Shown in pieces: positions 16,819 through 25,709 of a stretch of DNA of 64,000 bases. The stretch is from NCBI RefSeq assembly GCF_900094555.1, contig NZ_FMAC01000001.1:620001-684000 (forward strand). The letters are read 5' to 3'. Under the pieces are notes generated by a model, which ran no database searches, was not told where the DNA came from, and was given only the letters and a program-made list of their open reading frames with translations. The translations under genes and the position numbers were made by a program. The DNA is from Martinezella hainanensis (GTDB lineage Bacteria; Pseudomonadota; Alphaproteobacteria; Rhizobiales; Rhizobiaceae). How positions within the stretch are numbered: the stretch's first letter is position 1; each line of letters begins with the position of its first letter.

Positions 16819-17628
16819 ATGTCGCCAGAAGAACGTCAATTACTCGCCTCTCTCTTCGATCGCGTGCGCGGTGCATCCAATACCCAGCGCGACGCCGATG
16901 CGGAGACATTCATCAACCAGTCGGTCCGTGACCAGCCCTATGCGCCTTATTTCCTGGCGCAGGCCGTCATCATGCAGGAACAGGGCATGAAGGCTGCGGC
17001 CGATCGCATCCAGCAGCTCGAGGCCCGTGTACACGAGCTCGAGCAGCAAGGCGCCGACAATCACCAGCAGGGCCAGAGCGGCGGTTTCCTCGGCGGAATT
17101 GGCTCGCTTTTTGGCGGCGGCCAGCAACAGCAGCGCGCCGCAGCGCCACAGAGTGGCAATCCGCAGCAGGGTCGCCTTTATGACGACTATGCCCGCAATG
17201 CACCTCAGCCCGGCCCGTGGGCCGGGCAGCCGCAACCACAGCCGTCAGGCCCGTGGAGCCAGCAGGCAGCAGCTCCCTCGGCCGGCGGGAGCTTCCTGCG
17301 CGGTGCGCTTGGCACGGCGGCCGGCGTGGCTGGCGGCGTGATGCTGGCGGAATCGCTCTCCAGCCTCTTCAGCCCGCATCTCGGCGGCACAGGCGGCGGT
17401 CTCTTCGGCGGCAATGCTGGCAGCGGCCTGTTCGGAGGCACGGCAGCCAACGCAGCCGAACAGCCGGTGCAGGAGACGATCATCAACAACAACTATTTCG
17501 GCAATGACGATAGTAGCGATCAGAATGACCAGAGCGCAGCCGATTACGCCCAGGATGCTGCGCAGGACGCTCAGGACGACGACTATGACGATTCGTCCGA
17601 CAACGGTGACGACAGCTCGTTTGCCTGA
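16819..17628 (+). CDS. DUF2076 domain-containing protein
   Basis: A 269-residue protein. The N-terminus (MSPEERQLLASLFDRVR, then a helical region to about residue 80 ending in a coiled coil) fits DUF2076. The middle is rich in glutamine, glycine and proline, with a hydrophobic glycine-rich segment around residues 155-185 that could insert in a membrane. The C-terminus is an acidic aspartate-rich tail. The start has AAGGAGG upstream. Similar proteins occur widely in proteobacteria without known function. It is transcribed alone, ending at a strong terminator shared with queF. Confidence 0.88.
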   Translation: MSPEERQLLASLFDRVRGASNTQRDADAETFINQSVRDQPYAPYFLAQAVIMQEQGMKAAADRIQQLEARVHELEQQGADNHQQGQSGGFLGGIGSLFGGGQQQQRAAAPQSGNPQQGRLYDDYARNAPQPGPWAGQPQPQPSGPWSQQAAAPSAGGSFLRGALGTAAGVAGGVMLAESLSSLFSPHLGGTGGGLFGGNAGSGLFGGTAANAAEQPVQETIINNNYFGNDDSSDQNDQSAADYAQDAAQDAQDDDYDDSSDNGDDSSFA

Positions 17629-17650
17629 GCGCGTGCCGCAACGACATTAG

Positions 17651-17684
17651 AAAAAAGCCGCCATCCCCAGATGGCGGCTTTTTT
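17651..17684. terminator. Bidirectional terminator
   Basis: GCCGCCATC pairs perfectly with GATGGCGGC around a four-base loop, with six A before and six T after, so it works on both strands. It separates the convergent DUF2076 and queF genes. Confidence 0.95.
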
Positions 17685-17686
17685 AT

Positions 17687-18151
17687 TCAGCCTCGGCCAC
17701 GGTAGGGCTGGACGCCCTGATCCGGCAGCCAGACGCCCTCCGGCGGCTTGCCGGTCTGCCAGAAGACGTCGATCGGAATGCCGCCGCGCGGATACCAGTA
17801 GGCGCCGATGCGCAGCCACTTCGGCTGCAGCAGATCCACCAGGCGCTTGGCGATATAGATAGAGCAATCCTCGTGGAAGGCGCCATGATTGCGGAAGGAA
17901 TGCAGGAAGAGCTTCAGCGACTTCGATTCGACAAGCCATTCGTTCGGGATGTAATCGATGACGATATGGGCGAAATCCGGCTGTCCCGTCATCGGGCAGA
18001 GCGAGGTGAATTCGGGCGCGGTAAAGCGCACGACATAATCGGTGCCGGCATGGCCGGACGGCACCTTTTCCAGAACGGCTTCTTCCGGATTGCTGGCGGT
18101 CTCCGTCTGGTTGCCGAGCATCGACAGGCCGGACACATCGGTCTTTGGCAT
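17687..18151 (-). CDS. queF: NADPH-dependent 7-cyano-7-deazaguanine reductase
   Basis: Reduces preQ0 to preQ1 in synthesis of the tRNA base queuosine. At 154 residues it is the short unimodular type. The catalytic cysteine is in [10 protein letters not shown] and the family motif ESKSLKLF follows, with the substrate-binding HEDC further on. The start codon is two bases after the stop of the metal transporter gene, so the two are probably cotranscribed, although there is no known functional link. No other queuosine genes are nearby. Confidence 0.96.
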   Translation of the reverse strand: MPKTDVSGLSMLGNQTETASNPEEAVLEKVPSGHAGTDYVVRFTAPEFTSLCPMTGQPDFAHIVIDYIPNEWLVESKSLKLFLHSFRNHGAFHEDCSIYIAKRLVDLLQPKWLRIGAYWYPRGGIPIDVFWQTGKPPEGVWLPDQGVQPYRGRG

Positions 18152-18152
18152 C

Positions 18153-19067
18153 TCAGGTCTCCTTGATCACTTTGACGCGGATACCATGGGCCTTCTCGCC
18201 CTCCGGCTCCACATGAATGGTTATTTCGGCGCCCGCATGGATCGCCCGTATGGCATCTTCAAGGCGATCGCAGATGCGATGCGCCTCACGTACCGGCATG
18301 GCGGCGGGCACGACCATATGGAAATCGACGAAGGTCACGGCCCCCGCCCTGCGCGTCTTCAGGTCGTGCACGCCAAGCGAGCCCTCGGCATTCCCCGCGA
18401 TCGCATCCTTGATGACCGCCTCCTCCGCCGGCAAGACGGCCTTATCCATCAGCCCATCGATAGAATGGGAAATGACCTTCCAGCCTTGATAGAGAATGTT
18501 GATGGCAACAAGAATGGCGAGCACGGGGTCGAAGATCGGATAGCCGCTGCCGATCGCGAGCAGCAGGCCGATCAGCACGCCGACCGAGGTATAGACATCG
18601 GACATGATATGCTGGCCATCTGCCGTCAGTGCCGGCGAGCGATACGCCCGGCCGGCGCGGATCAACGTGACGGCCCAGACTGCATTGATGACGCCGGCAA
18701 CGAAGTTGATGGCGAGGCCTAGCACCGGCGCCTGCATCGGCTGCGGATTACCGAGATGCCCAACGGCTTCCTGCACGATCATCAGCGCGGCGACGACGAT
18801 CATGACGCCTTCCGTAACGGCGGAAAGATATTCCGCCTTGTGATGGCCGAAGGGGTGGTCGTGATCGGCCGGCTTCTGGGCATAGCGGATGACGAAGAAG
18901 GCGATGAAGGCCGCGACGACATTGGTCAGCGATTCCAGGCCATCGGACAGAAGCGCCACAGAGCCCGTCAGCCACCAGGCCAGCATCTTCAGCCCCATGA
19001 CGCCGAGCGACAGCGGAATGCCCCAAAGGGCGAGCTGCCTGATCGTATCGTTTCCTTGAGCGCTCAT
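18153..19067 (-). CDS. Cation diffusion facilitator family transporter
   Basis: A 304-residue inner-membrane exporter of divalent metal ions, with six membrane helices and a cytosolic C-terminal domain. Metal-site motifs are SDGLESLTN in helix 2 and HIMSDVYTS in helix 5; [12 protein letters not shown] is a His-rich loop after helix 2. Helix 2 has Asp followed by Gly-Leu, and helix 5 has His-x-x-x-Asp, the pattern of zinc, cobalt or iron transporters rather than the DxxxD Mn type. A GGAGAAGG site precedes the ATG. The 5' leader is unusual, with a hairpin at its very start. It appears to be the first gene of a two-gene unit with queF. Confidence 0.92.
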   Translation of the reverse strand: MSAQGNDTIRQLALWGIPLSLGVMGLKMLAWWLTGSVALLSDGLESLTNVVAAFIAFFVIRYAQKPADHDHPFGHHKAEYLSAVTEGVMIVVAALMIVQEAVGHLGNPQPMQAPVLGLAINFVAGVINAVWAVTLIRAGRAYRSPALTADGQHIMSDVYTSVGVLIGLLLAIGSGYPIFDPVLAILVAINILYQGWKVISHSIDGLMDKAVLPAEEAVIKDAIAGNAEGSLGVHDLKTRRAGAVTFVDFHMVVPAAMPVREAHRICDRLEDAIRAIHAGAEITIHVEPEGEKAHGIRVKVIKET

Positions 19068-19135
19068 GCCCTTCTCCAGTGTCCCGCGCCGTGCTTATGC
19101 GAATGAATTGCAAAAAAGGCGCCGTTGAAATGCAA

Positions 19136-19167
19136 AACCGCCCGCGCGAATTTTCGCGCAGGCGGTT
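19136..19167 (-). promoter_or_regulatory. Hairpin at the 5' end of the CDF transcript
   Basis: AACCGCC and GCGCGAA pair with TTCGCGC and GGCGGTT around a two-base loop, one C:A mismatch interrupting 14 pairs. On the minus strand it is followed by TTTTGCATTTC and, 20 bases on, by a run of six T. It lies between the promoter and the transporter ATG, so it could be an early terminator or a stabilising 5' hairpin. Confidence 0.55.
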
Positions 19168-19178
19168 CATTGACCGCT

Positions 19179-19207
19179 CATATGGATCACCGTCTCGCAT
19201 TTGTCAA
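19179..19207 (-). promoter_or_regulatory. Putative promoter of the CDF gene
   Basis: A perfect TTGACA (19207-19202) is followed after 17 bases by CATATG (19184-19179) as a weak -10. The predicted start is near 19172, directly before the hairpin, leaving a 5' leader of about 105 bases. Confidence 0.5.
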
Positions 19208-20212
<1,005 letters not shown>

Positions 20213-20213
<1 letters not shown>

Positions 20214-20237
20214 GGGCCGCCAATTTCCGGCGGCCCT
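20213..20237. terminator. Hairpin between convergent bluB and VOC genes
   Basis: AGGGCCGCC pairs with GGCGGCCCT around a seven-base AATTTCC loop. It directly follows the bluB stop and lies before the stop of the minus-strand gene. No strong T-run, so it may be a weak terminator or a 3' stabiliser. Confidence 0.55.
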
Positions 20238-20252
20238 CGCCAAATTCAAACG

Positions 20253-20888
20253 TCAGGATCGGAACGCGACGAAAGAAATGACGTTGCCATCCGGGTCGCG
20301 TACATGGAAATCCGTACCGCCCCAAGCTTGTTTGGTCAGCGGCTGCGCGAACTCCACGCCCCTCGCCTTGAACTCCTCGAACAGTCCCTGGACATTCGAG
20401 ACCTCGATCGAAGCGAGAATGAGCGATTTCTCCTTTGCCGCAGCCACTGCGAAATACGGCTCCTGAACAAGTCGCAGATGAATCCAGATGCCATTGCGCG
20501 ACACCGCCCCGTAGAATGGCGGTGAGCCGTGCAGGAAATCTAGCTCGAAGCCCAGCTTCTCCCGGAAGAAGACAGCACTGACGGTCACATCCCGCACGAA
20601 AAGGATCGGGATGACGCTCTTGAAGATCGGCGGCTCCGCTCTGACGGCCGGCACCTTCGGCGCATCCACCGCGACGGTCTTCAACTCGGCCCAGCTCTTG
20701 TGACCGGCTTCGACCGCAACAATCTCCTGCGCCAGCGTCAAAGGAAATTTCATCGCCAGGATTTCGCGATCCGTCATTGTCTTGAAACGGTCGAGCGTTC
20801 GAACTCTTCCGCCGATGGAATAGTCGCGCTCACGGTGCCAGCGCATCAAGAGCTTCGCTTGTTTACGGTAGGTATCGAGGGTTGGCAT
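20253..20888 (-). CDS. Glyoxalase superfamily protein with helical N-terminal domain
   Basis: A 211-residue protein of two parts. The first 70 residues (MPTLDTYRKQAKLLMRWHRE, then AQEIVAVEAGHKSWAELK) form a helical region. The rest is a VOC domain beginning IPILFVRDVTVSAVFF and ending GGTDFHVRDPDGNVISF, typical of bleomycin-resistance or glyoxalase-like proteins. I recall similar two-part proteins in Rhizobiaceae. Metal-ligand residues of true glyoxalases are only partly kept, so it could be a binding protein rather than an enzyme. It has its own short leader and is convergent with bluB. Confidence 0.8.
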   Translation of the reverse strand: MPTLDTYRKQAKLLMRWHRERDYSIGGRVRTLDRFKTMTDREILAMKFPLTLAQEIVAVEAGHKSWAELKTVAVDAPKVPAVRAEPPIFKSVIPILFVRDVTVSAVFFREKLGFELDFLHGSPPFYGAVSRNGIWIHLRLVQEPYFAVAAAKEKSLILASIEVSNVQGLFEEFKARGVEFAQPLTKQAWGGTDFHVRDPDGNVISFVAFRS

Positions 20889-21007
20889 AGGCGGACTCCT
20901 GCTGAGTGATATCAGCGGGCAGGCCTAGCCCTTTCGGCCCCAATGCCGATGTGCCCCACAGGAACGATGCGGAGACTAGGGTACAACCTGCGGCAAGTCA
21001 AACCGCC

Positions 21008-21718
21008 TCAGGGCAAAGTGCGGCTGGCCGCAAACCGCTCGTCTTCATTATACAGGTGCAGGGACATTCGCAGCATCCACGGCAACGATGTCCACAGGCC
21101 GGAGGTCAAACCCGCCTGCCGGAGCGCGGCGGCTGTCCATGTATTGCATCCCATCAACGCGTTGAAATATCCCCGCGCCTCGAAGAAAGCATCGTTCGGA
21201 CCATAGTTGCTGCCAGGCAGGGCAACCGGTTTGCTGTCGGCCCGTTCGAAGCTGGCAAGGATGAACTGCTTCAGCCGCTCAAGGCCTTCCGGATCGATGT
21301 TGATCGCCGTCACAACAGGCGCATCCAACGGAATATCGCCCGCCAACTCCGCATGAATGACGGAGCGGTCGAGACCGAAGCTTTTAAGCACAGGTCCGGG
21401 CTTCAAATCGGCCCAGGTCGGCGTCTCCGTATAGAAGCTCCGGCCGCCCCAGCCGAAGACGAGATAGCGCAGGTTGGGATTGTCGAGATCAAGCCCGGCT
21501 GTCCGCAGGAAGGCGAAACGGGTGAGGAGATCGCCGTCGACGGGAATGGCAATATCCGTATGGATCGGGTTGCTGAGCATGAGGATTTGCAGGGATCGTT
21601 CGGCTTTCACAGCCGGCGGATCATGCCAGAACGGACGCGGCACGGCGATGCCGAGGCAAACGAGCGCCACGACGGTAAGCACGGCGAAGAAAACGCCTTT
21701 GAATATCCTTGGGATCAC
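21008..21718 (-). CDS. DUF2459 (TIGR02117-like) protein
   Basis: One N-terminal membrane helix (GVFFAVLTVVALVCLG) is followed by a periplasmic domain with SNPIHTDIAIPV, VFGWGGRSFY and LMGCNTWTAAALRQAG, all features of the TIGR02117/DUF2459 family of unknown function. The Cys-Asn-Thr-Trp near the end and the early His-Thr-Asp suggest a papain-like or NlpC-like catalytic pair, which is inference. The frame reaches an ATG at 21793, but that lies inside the trpE(G) terminator stem. GTG 21718 has a GGCGGGGG run nine bases upstream and is my choice, giving about 236 residues. Confidence 0.8.
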   Translation of the reverse strand: MIPRIFKGVFFAVLTVVALVCLGIAVPRPFWHDPPAVKAERSLQILMLSNPIHTDIAIPVDGDLLTRFAFLRTAGLDLDNPNLRYLVFGWGGRSFYTETPTWADLKPGPVLKSFGLDRSVIHAELAGDIPLDAPVVTAINIDPEGLERLKQFILASFERADSKPVALPGSNYGPNDAFFEARGYFNALMGCNTWTAAALRQAGLTSGLWTSLPWMLRMSLHLYNEDERFAASRTLP

Positions 21719-21779
21719 CGACTGAAAGCCCCCGCCACCGATCAAACTCTTCAGCGGTTTGTTGGCTCTTTCAAGGCAT

Positions 21780-21818
21780 AAAAACAGCCCCATGCACTTT
21801 TTCCGAGTGCATGGGGCT
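21780..21818 (-). terminator. Terminator of trpE(G)
   Basis: A perfect 12-base-pair stem (AGCCCCATGCAC with its complement) and a nine-base loop, followed on the minus strand by GTTTTTATG. It begins 30 bases after the trpE(G) stop and overlaps the longest possible start of the next minus-strand gene. Confidence 0.92.
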
Positions 21819-21847
21819 ATCGAACTTCCGGGCTCTAAACGCCGGCC

Positions 21848-24037
21848 TCAGGCGGCCTTTGTCTTCACCCGCCGCGCCAGATGCGCCACGACATTCTCGA
21901 TCATCCGCATGCCGGCATCGCCGCCGAGCGTCATGATCGATTCAGGGTGGAACTGCACGGCCGCGATCGGCTCCTTCACATGCTCTATCCCCATGATCGT
22001 GCCATCCTCGCTCTCGGCCGTGATCATGAACTCGCGAGGCAAGCTCGACGGATCGGCAAAGATCGAGTGATAGCGGCCAACCGTCACCTCGCGGCCGAGG
22101 CCGGAGAAGACCAGGCCCGGCTCCAGCACGCGGATGCGCGAGGGCTTGCCATGCATCGGGATCGCCAGATGACGCAACTCGCCGCCATAGGCTTCGGCGA
22201 GTGCCTGCAAGCCCAGGCAGACGCCGAAGATCGGCAGGTTGCGCGCCCTCGCCTTCTTGATCGTCGCCTTGCAATCGAAATCCTTCGGATTGCCGGGACC
22301 CGGCGACAGCACGACGAGATCCGGATCGAGCCGGTCGAAGACCTCTTCCGGCACCGGCGTACGCACCGTCGAGACCGTGGCACCCGTCTGGCGGAAGTAA
22401 TTGGCAAGCGTATGGACGAAGCTGTCCTCGTGGTCGACGAGCAGGATCTTCACACCCTTGCCGACGGAAGCGACGTCGCGTTGCTGTTTGCCGGAATTGC
22501 CGGTCTTGGCATCACGGATAGCGGAAAGCATGGCGGAGGCCTTCAGTTCGGTTTCGGCTTCTTCTTCCTCGGGGATCGAGTCGTTGAGCAGCGTCGCGCC
22601 GGCCCGCACCTCGGCAATGCCGTCCTTGATGCGGACGGTGCGCAGCGTCAGGCCGGTGTTCATGTCGCCATTGAAGCCGACCATGCCGATCGCGCCGCCA
22701 TACCAGGCGCGGGGACTCTTCTCGTGGCTCTCGATGAAGCGCATGGCCCAGAGTTTTGGCGCACCGGTGACGGTGACGGCCCAGGCGTGGCTGAGGAAGC
22801 CATCAAAGGCGTCCATATCGTCACGCAGACGGCCTTCTATATGGTCGACCGTGTGGATCAGGCGCGAATACATCTCGATCTGCCTGCGGCCGATGACCTT
22901 GACCGAACCCGGCTCGCAGACGCGGCTCTTGTCGTTGCGGTCGACGTCGGAGCACATCGTCAGCTCGGATTCGTCCTTCTTGGAGTTCAGCAGCTTCAGG
23001 ATCTGCTCGCTATCGGCGATCGGATCGTCGCCGCGCTTGATCGTGCCCGAAATCGGGCAGGTCTCGATGCGGCGGCCGGACACGCGCACGAACATTTCCG
23101 GCGACGCGCCGATCAGATATTCCTGGTTGCCGAGATTGATGAAGAAGGAATAGGGCGAAGGGTTGATCGCCTTCAGGCGCTTCGAAATATCGGAGGGCTT
23201 GCTGTCGCAGCGTTCCATGAACTTCTGGCCGGGCACCACTTCGAAAAGATCACCCTTGCGGAAGCTCTCTTTCGCCTTGACCACCAGTTCGGCATATTCG
23301 CCCGGACGATGATCGCTCTTGGGCGGAATGGCGTCTGTGTGGCGGAACGGTTCGGGAGCGATCTCGCCGGATTTGCCTTCCGTCGATTGGCCGTCCTTTG
23401 CGAAGTCGTAGCGATCGATCCACGCCTTGGCGGAATAATTGTCGACCACCAGGATCTCGTCCGGGAGATAAAGCACCATGTCGCGCTGGTCATCAGGGCG
23501 CTTGAGCTTCAGGTTGATGGCGTCGAACTGGAAGGCCAGATCATAGCCGAAGGCGCCATAGAAGCCGATGCTGGCATCGGCCTGCGAATAGAAGAGATCG
23601 GTCACAGCGCGCAACACGGTGAAGACCGTCGGCATCTTCGAGCGCTCTTCCTCGGTGAAGACACGATCTGGCGTCTTGACCGTGAGATCGAGCCGGCGGG
23701 ACGTCGAAGTGCCGAGCACAACCTCGGAAACCGTCTTCAGCTTTTCGGTGATGAAGCCGAGAATGACCTCGCCGCGCTCGTTATAGGCGTCGATCCAGAC
23801 ATCGCGCCCATTGCAGGAAAGACCGAGCGGGGGATCGACGACAGCGGTATCCCAACGCGTATAGCGGCCGGGATATTCGTAGTTCGACGAAAAGACCGCG
23901 CCGCGGCGTTCGTCGAGCTTGTCGATGTATGACGACACGGCATCCGCATAGGGCGTCGGCCGGCGCTGCCGGGTAACGGTGATCCCGCCCTTCGTCTCAT
24001 AGATTTCCGCACCATCATCCCGAAGGATCGTTACCAT
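21848..24037 (-). CDS. trpE(G): Anthranilate synthase, fused TrpE-TrpG
   Basis: First step of tryptophan synthesis from chorismate and glutamine. A 729-residue fusion: TrpE (about residues 1-510) and a glutamine amidotransferase (about 525-729). TrpE motifs include [20 protein letters not shown] and [19 protein letters not shown]; the amidotransferase has the nucleophile in [16 protein letters not shown] and the catalytic pair in VQFHPES. This fusion is characteristic of Rhizobiaceae. It is preceded by a trpL attenuator, so transcription should fall when charged tRNA-Trp is plentiful, and feedback inhibition by Trp is expected. Single gene between attenuator and terminator. Confidence 0.97.
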   Translation of the reverse strand: MVTILRDDGAEIYETKGGITVTRQRRPTPYADAVSSYIDKLDERRGAVFSSNYEYPGRYTRWDTAVVDPPLGLSCNGRDVWIDAYNERGEVILGFITEKLKTVSEVVLGTSTSRRLDLTVKTPDRVFTEEERSKMPTVFTVLRAVTDLFYSQADASIGFYGAFGYDLAFQFDAINLKLKRPDDQRDMVLYLPDEILVVDNYSAKAWIDRYDFAKDGQSTEGKSGEIAPEPFRHTDAIPPKSDHRPGEYAELVVKAKESFRKGDLFEVVPGQKFMERCDSKPSDISKRLKAINPSPYSFFINLGNQEYLIGASPEMFVRVSGRRIETCPISGTIKRGDDPIADSEQILKLLNSKKDESELTMCSDVDRNDKSRVCEPGSVKVIGRRQIEMYSRLIHTVDHIEGRLRDDMDAFDGFLSHAWAVTVTGAPKLWAMRFIESHEKSPRAWYGGAIGMVGFNGDMNTGLTLRTVRIKDGIAEVRAGATLLNDSIPEEEEAETELKASAMLSAIRDAKTGNSGKQQRDVASVGKGVKILLVDHEDSFVHTLANYFRQTGATVSTVRTPVPEEVFDRLDPDLVVLSPGPGNPKDFDCKATIKKARARNLPIFGVCLGLQALAEAYGGELRHLAIPMHGKPSRIRVLEPGLVFSGLGREVTVGRYHSIFADPSSLPREFMITAESEDGTIMGIEHVKEPIAAVQFHPESIMTLGGDAGMRMIENVVAHLARRVKTKAA

Positions 24038-24084
24038 TGTTCCTCACTCCGTTGTCAGGCCCGGATGACAGGCGGCCAGTATAA

Positions 24085-24115
24085 CAAAAAAGCCGCCTCG
24101 AAATCTCGGGCGGCT
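24085..24115 (-). terminator. trp attenuator terminator
   Basis: AGCCGCC pairs with GGCGGCU (with a GU extension) and is followed by six U. It lies about 40 bases after the trpL stop and ahead of trpE(G), where the attenuation terminator should be. The RNA from trpL to here is about 115 bases, the expected size of the attenuator sRNA. Confidence 0.9.
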
Positions 24116-24152
24116 CACTCGTCGTCTTTGAACACGATTGGTCGAGGCCGCC

Positions 24153-24200
24153 TCAGCGTGCCCACCACCAAACTGCAATGTTGTTCAAGGACATGTTCAT
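24153..24200 (-). CDS. trpL: trp leader peptide
   Basis: A 15-residue peptide MNMSLNNIAVWWWAR with three consecutive tryptophan codons, the hallmark of a trp attenuator. The ATG is eight bases after the -10 box and has no ribosome binding site, consistent with the leaderless trpL mRNA known from Sinorhizobium meliloti, where the released leader RNA and the peptide also act in trans. The start could also be the second ATG at 24194. Confidence 0.93.
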   Translation of the reverse strand: MNMSLNNIAVWWWAR

Positions 24201-24208
24201 GGCGGGAA

Positions 24209-24237
24209 TTGTTAGCGTGAGATGCCTCGATGCGCAA
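24209..24237 (-). promoter_or_regulatory. trpL promoter
   Basis: TTGCGC (24237-24232), a 17-base spacer and TAACAA (24214-24209). The leader ATG begins eight bases later, so transcription probably starts at or next to it. Confidence 0.7.
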
Positions 24238-24294
24238 GCGGAAGATGGCAGGAAAGTTTCCAGCAACGAAAAGGCGGCATCCGCCCGCTATCAA

Positions 24295-24669
24295 TCATGG
24301 CTGCCCAGGTGAAATACCTTCGGAGTGGCCGAGTTTCGGCAGGACCAGATCGCCAACGGTGTAAGTATGGAATTCGCTCGTCGAAACGTCATCGAGCCTG
24401 CGGAATTTCTCGACAAAGACGGGATCGGAGAAGAATTCGTCGACATTGCCGGCGCCTTTGATGGCTTCGATATTCACAACCGTCAGACCATCCGTGCTCT
24501 TGGCAAGATTGCTCCAGAGGAATCCTTCCTTCCGTTCAGCGACATAGTGGACGACATCCTGGATCACCCGGAAGGCTTCCTCCTGCTTACCGGGATGAAC
24601 GTGGATGACATTGACGATGAAGGTGGTCGGCTGCGGCTGGGCGATGAAATGTGCGGAGTTCGTATCCAT
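24295..24669 (-). CDS. Antibiotic biosynthesis monooxygenase (ABM) domain protein
   Basis: A 124-residue protein with an ABM-type ferredoxin-like fold, recognised from the strand TTFIVNVIHVHPGKQEEAF and the helix VIQDVVHYVAERKEGFLW. Such small dimeric proteins act as monooxygenases on aromatic or quinone substrates, or as detoxifying enzymes. It is divergent from a LysR regulator gene with 123 bases between, the usual arrangement for LysR-controlled targets. Substrate not known. Confidence 0.82.
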   Translation of the reverse strand: MDTNSAHFIAQPQPTTFIVNVIHVHPGKQEEAFRVIQDVVHYVAERKEGFLWSNLAKSTDGLTVVNIEAIKGAGNVDEFFSDPVFVEKFRRLDDVSTSEFHTYTVGDLVLPKLGHSEGISPGQP

Positions 24670-24792
24670 TGCGGTTCCTTCTGGAAAAGCGGCGTCATTG
24701 CCGCGCCGGCACTGGATATCGGGGTTGAGATAGCGGATAAATGATCCGGTATTCTCATAAGATCGGAATTAATTTCCGCAATCGGAGCGACA

Positions 24793-25692
24793 ATGGATAA
24801 GCTTGGAACGCTCGGCATCTTCGTACAGACGGCAGAGGGCGGCAGCTTCGTTGCCGGCGCGCGGCGGCTTGGCCTCTCCAGTTCCGCGGTTGGCAAGGCG
24901 ATCGCGCGCCTGGAACAGGAGATGGGGGTCCGCCTTTTCCACCGCTCGACCCGCAGCATGACCTTGACCGAAGAAGGCAGTTTCTTTCTCGATACCTGCC
25001 GGCGGATCATATCCGAGCTCGACACGGCTCAGGCGGAACTTTCGAAATCGCACTCGGCACCTCGCGGCCATCTTCGCGTCAGCCTTCCTCTCGCAGGGAT
25101 GCTGTTGATGCCGGCCATATCAGCCTTCATGCTCGCCTATCCCGATATCACGCTGGATCTGGATTTTACCGACCGGCTAGTCGATGTGATCGAGGAAGGA
25201 TTCGATGCGGTCATCCGGACTGGCGATGTCAGGGATACGAGACTGATGAGCCGCAAGCTCGGCACATTCCGCTTCCGGATCATCGCCTCACCGGACTATC
25301 TGAAGGCGGAAGGCACGCCACTGACACCTGAAGATCTGCTTCGGCACAAATGCCTGCATCACCGCTATCCCAGCACAGGCAGACTGGAGCCGTGGCCCCT
25401 GATGCGGGATGGAGAGGAGTTGAGGCTCGCCTTGCCGACGACGACAATCGCAAGCACCATCGAGCCGCTCATCCACCTCGCCGAAAACGGTTTTGGCATC
25501 ACATGCCTGCCGCCCTTTGCCGTCGGGACGCAAATCGCCAACGGCCGACTTGTGCCGCTGCTCGAAAACCACATCGCGAAAACAGGCATCTTCCGTGTAT
25601 TGTGGCCCACGAGCCGCTACCTGTCCCCGAAGATCCGCGTTTTCGTAGACTTCATGGCGGCCAATCTGTTTTCGGGTCAGTTGGCCGCCTGA
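24793..25692 (+). CDS. LysR family transcriptional regulator
   Basis: A 299-residue LysR regulator. The winged helix-turn-helix is in residues 1-60 (GARRLGLSSSAVGKAIARLE), then an effector-binding domain from about residue 90 with RGHLRVSLPLAG and GFGITCLPPFAVG. The effector is unknown. It probably controls itself and the divergent monooxygenase gene, binding the AT-rich space between them. Confidence 0.92.
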   Translation: MDKLGTLGIFVQTAEGGSFVAGARRLGLSSSAVGKAIARLEQEMGVRLFHRSTRSMTLTEEGSFFLDTCRRIISELDTAQAELSKSHSAPRGHLRVSLPLAGMLLMPAISAFMLAYPDITLDLDFTDRLVDVIEEGFDAVIRTGDVRDTRLMSRKLGTFRFRIIASPDYLKAEGTPLTPEDLLRHKCLHHRYPSTGRLEPWPLMRDGEELRLALPTTTIASTIEPLIHLAENGFGITCLPPFAVGTQIANGRLVPLLENHIAKTGIFRVLWPTSRYLSPKIRVFVDFMAANLFSGQLAA

Positions 25693-25709
25693 AGGGACTT
25701 CTGGCCTTC

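Noticed and set aside
21881..23932. A 683-codon open frame on the plus strand opposite trpE(G)
   Set aside because: It mirrors the codon structure of a certain gene on the other strand. GC-rich coding sequence commonly leaves such antisense frames open, and its translation shows no domain or composition of a real protein.
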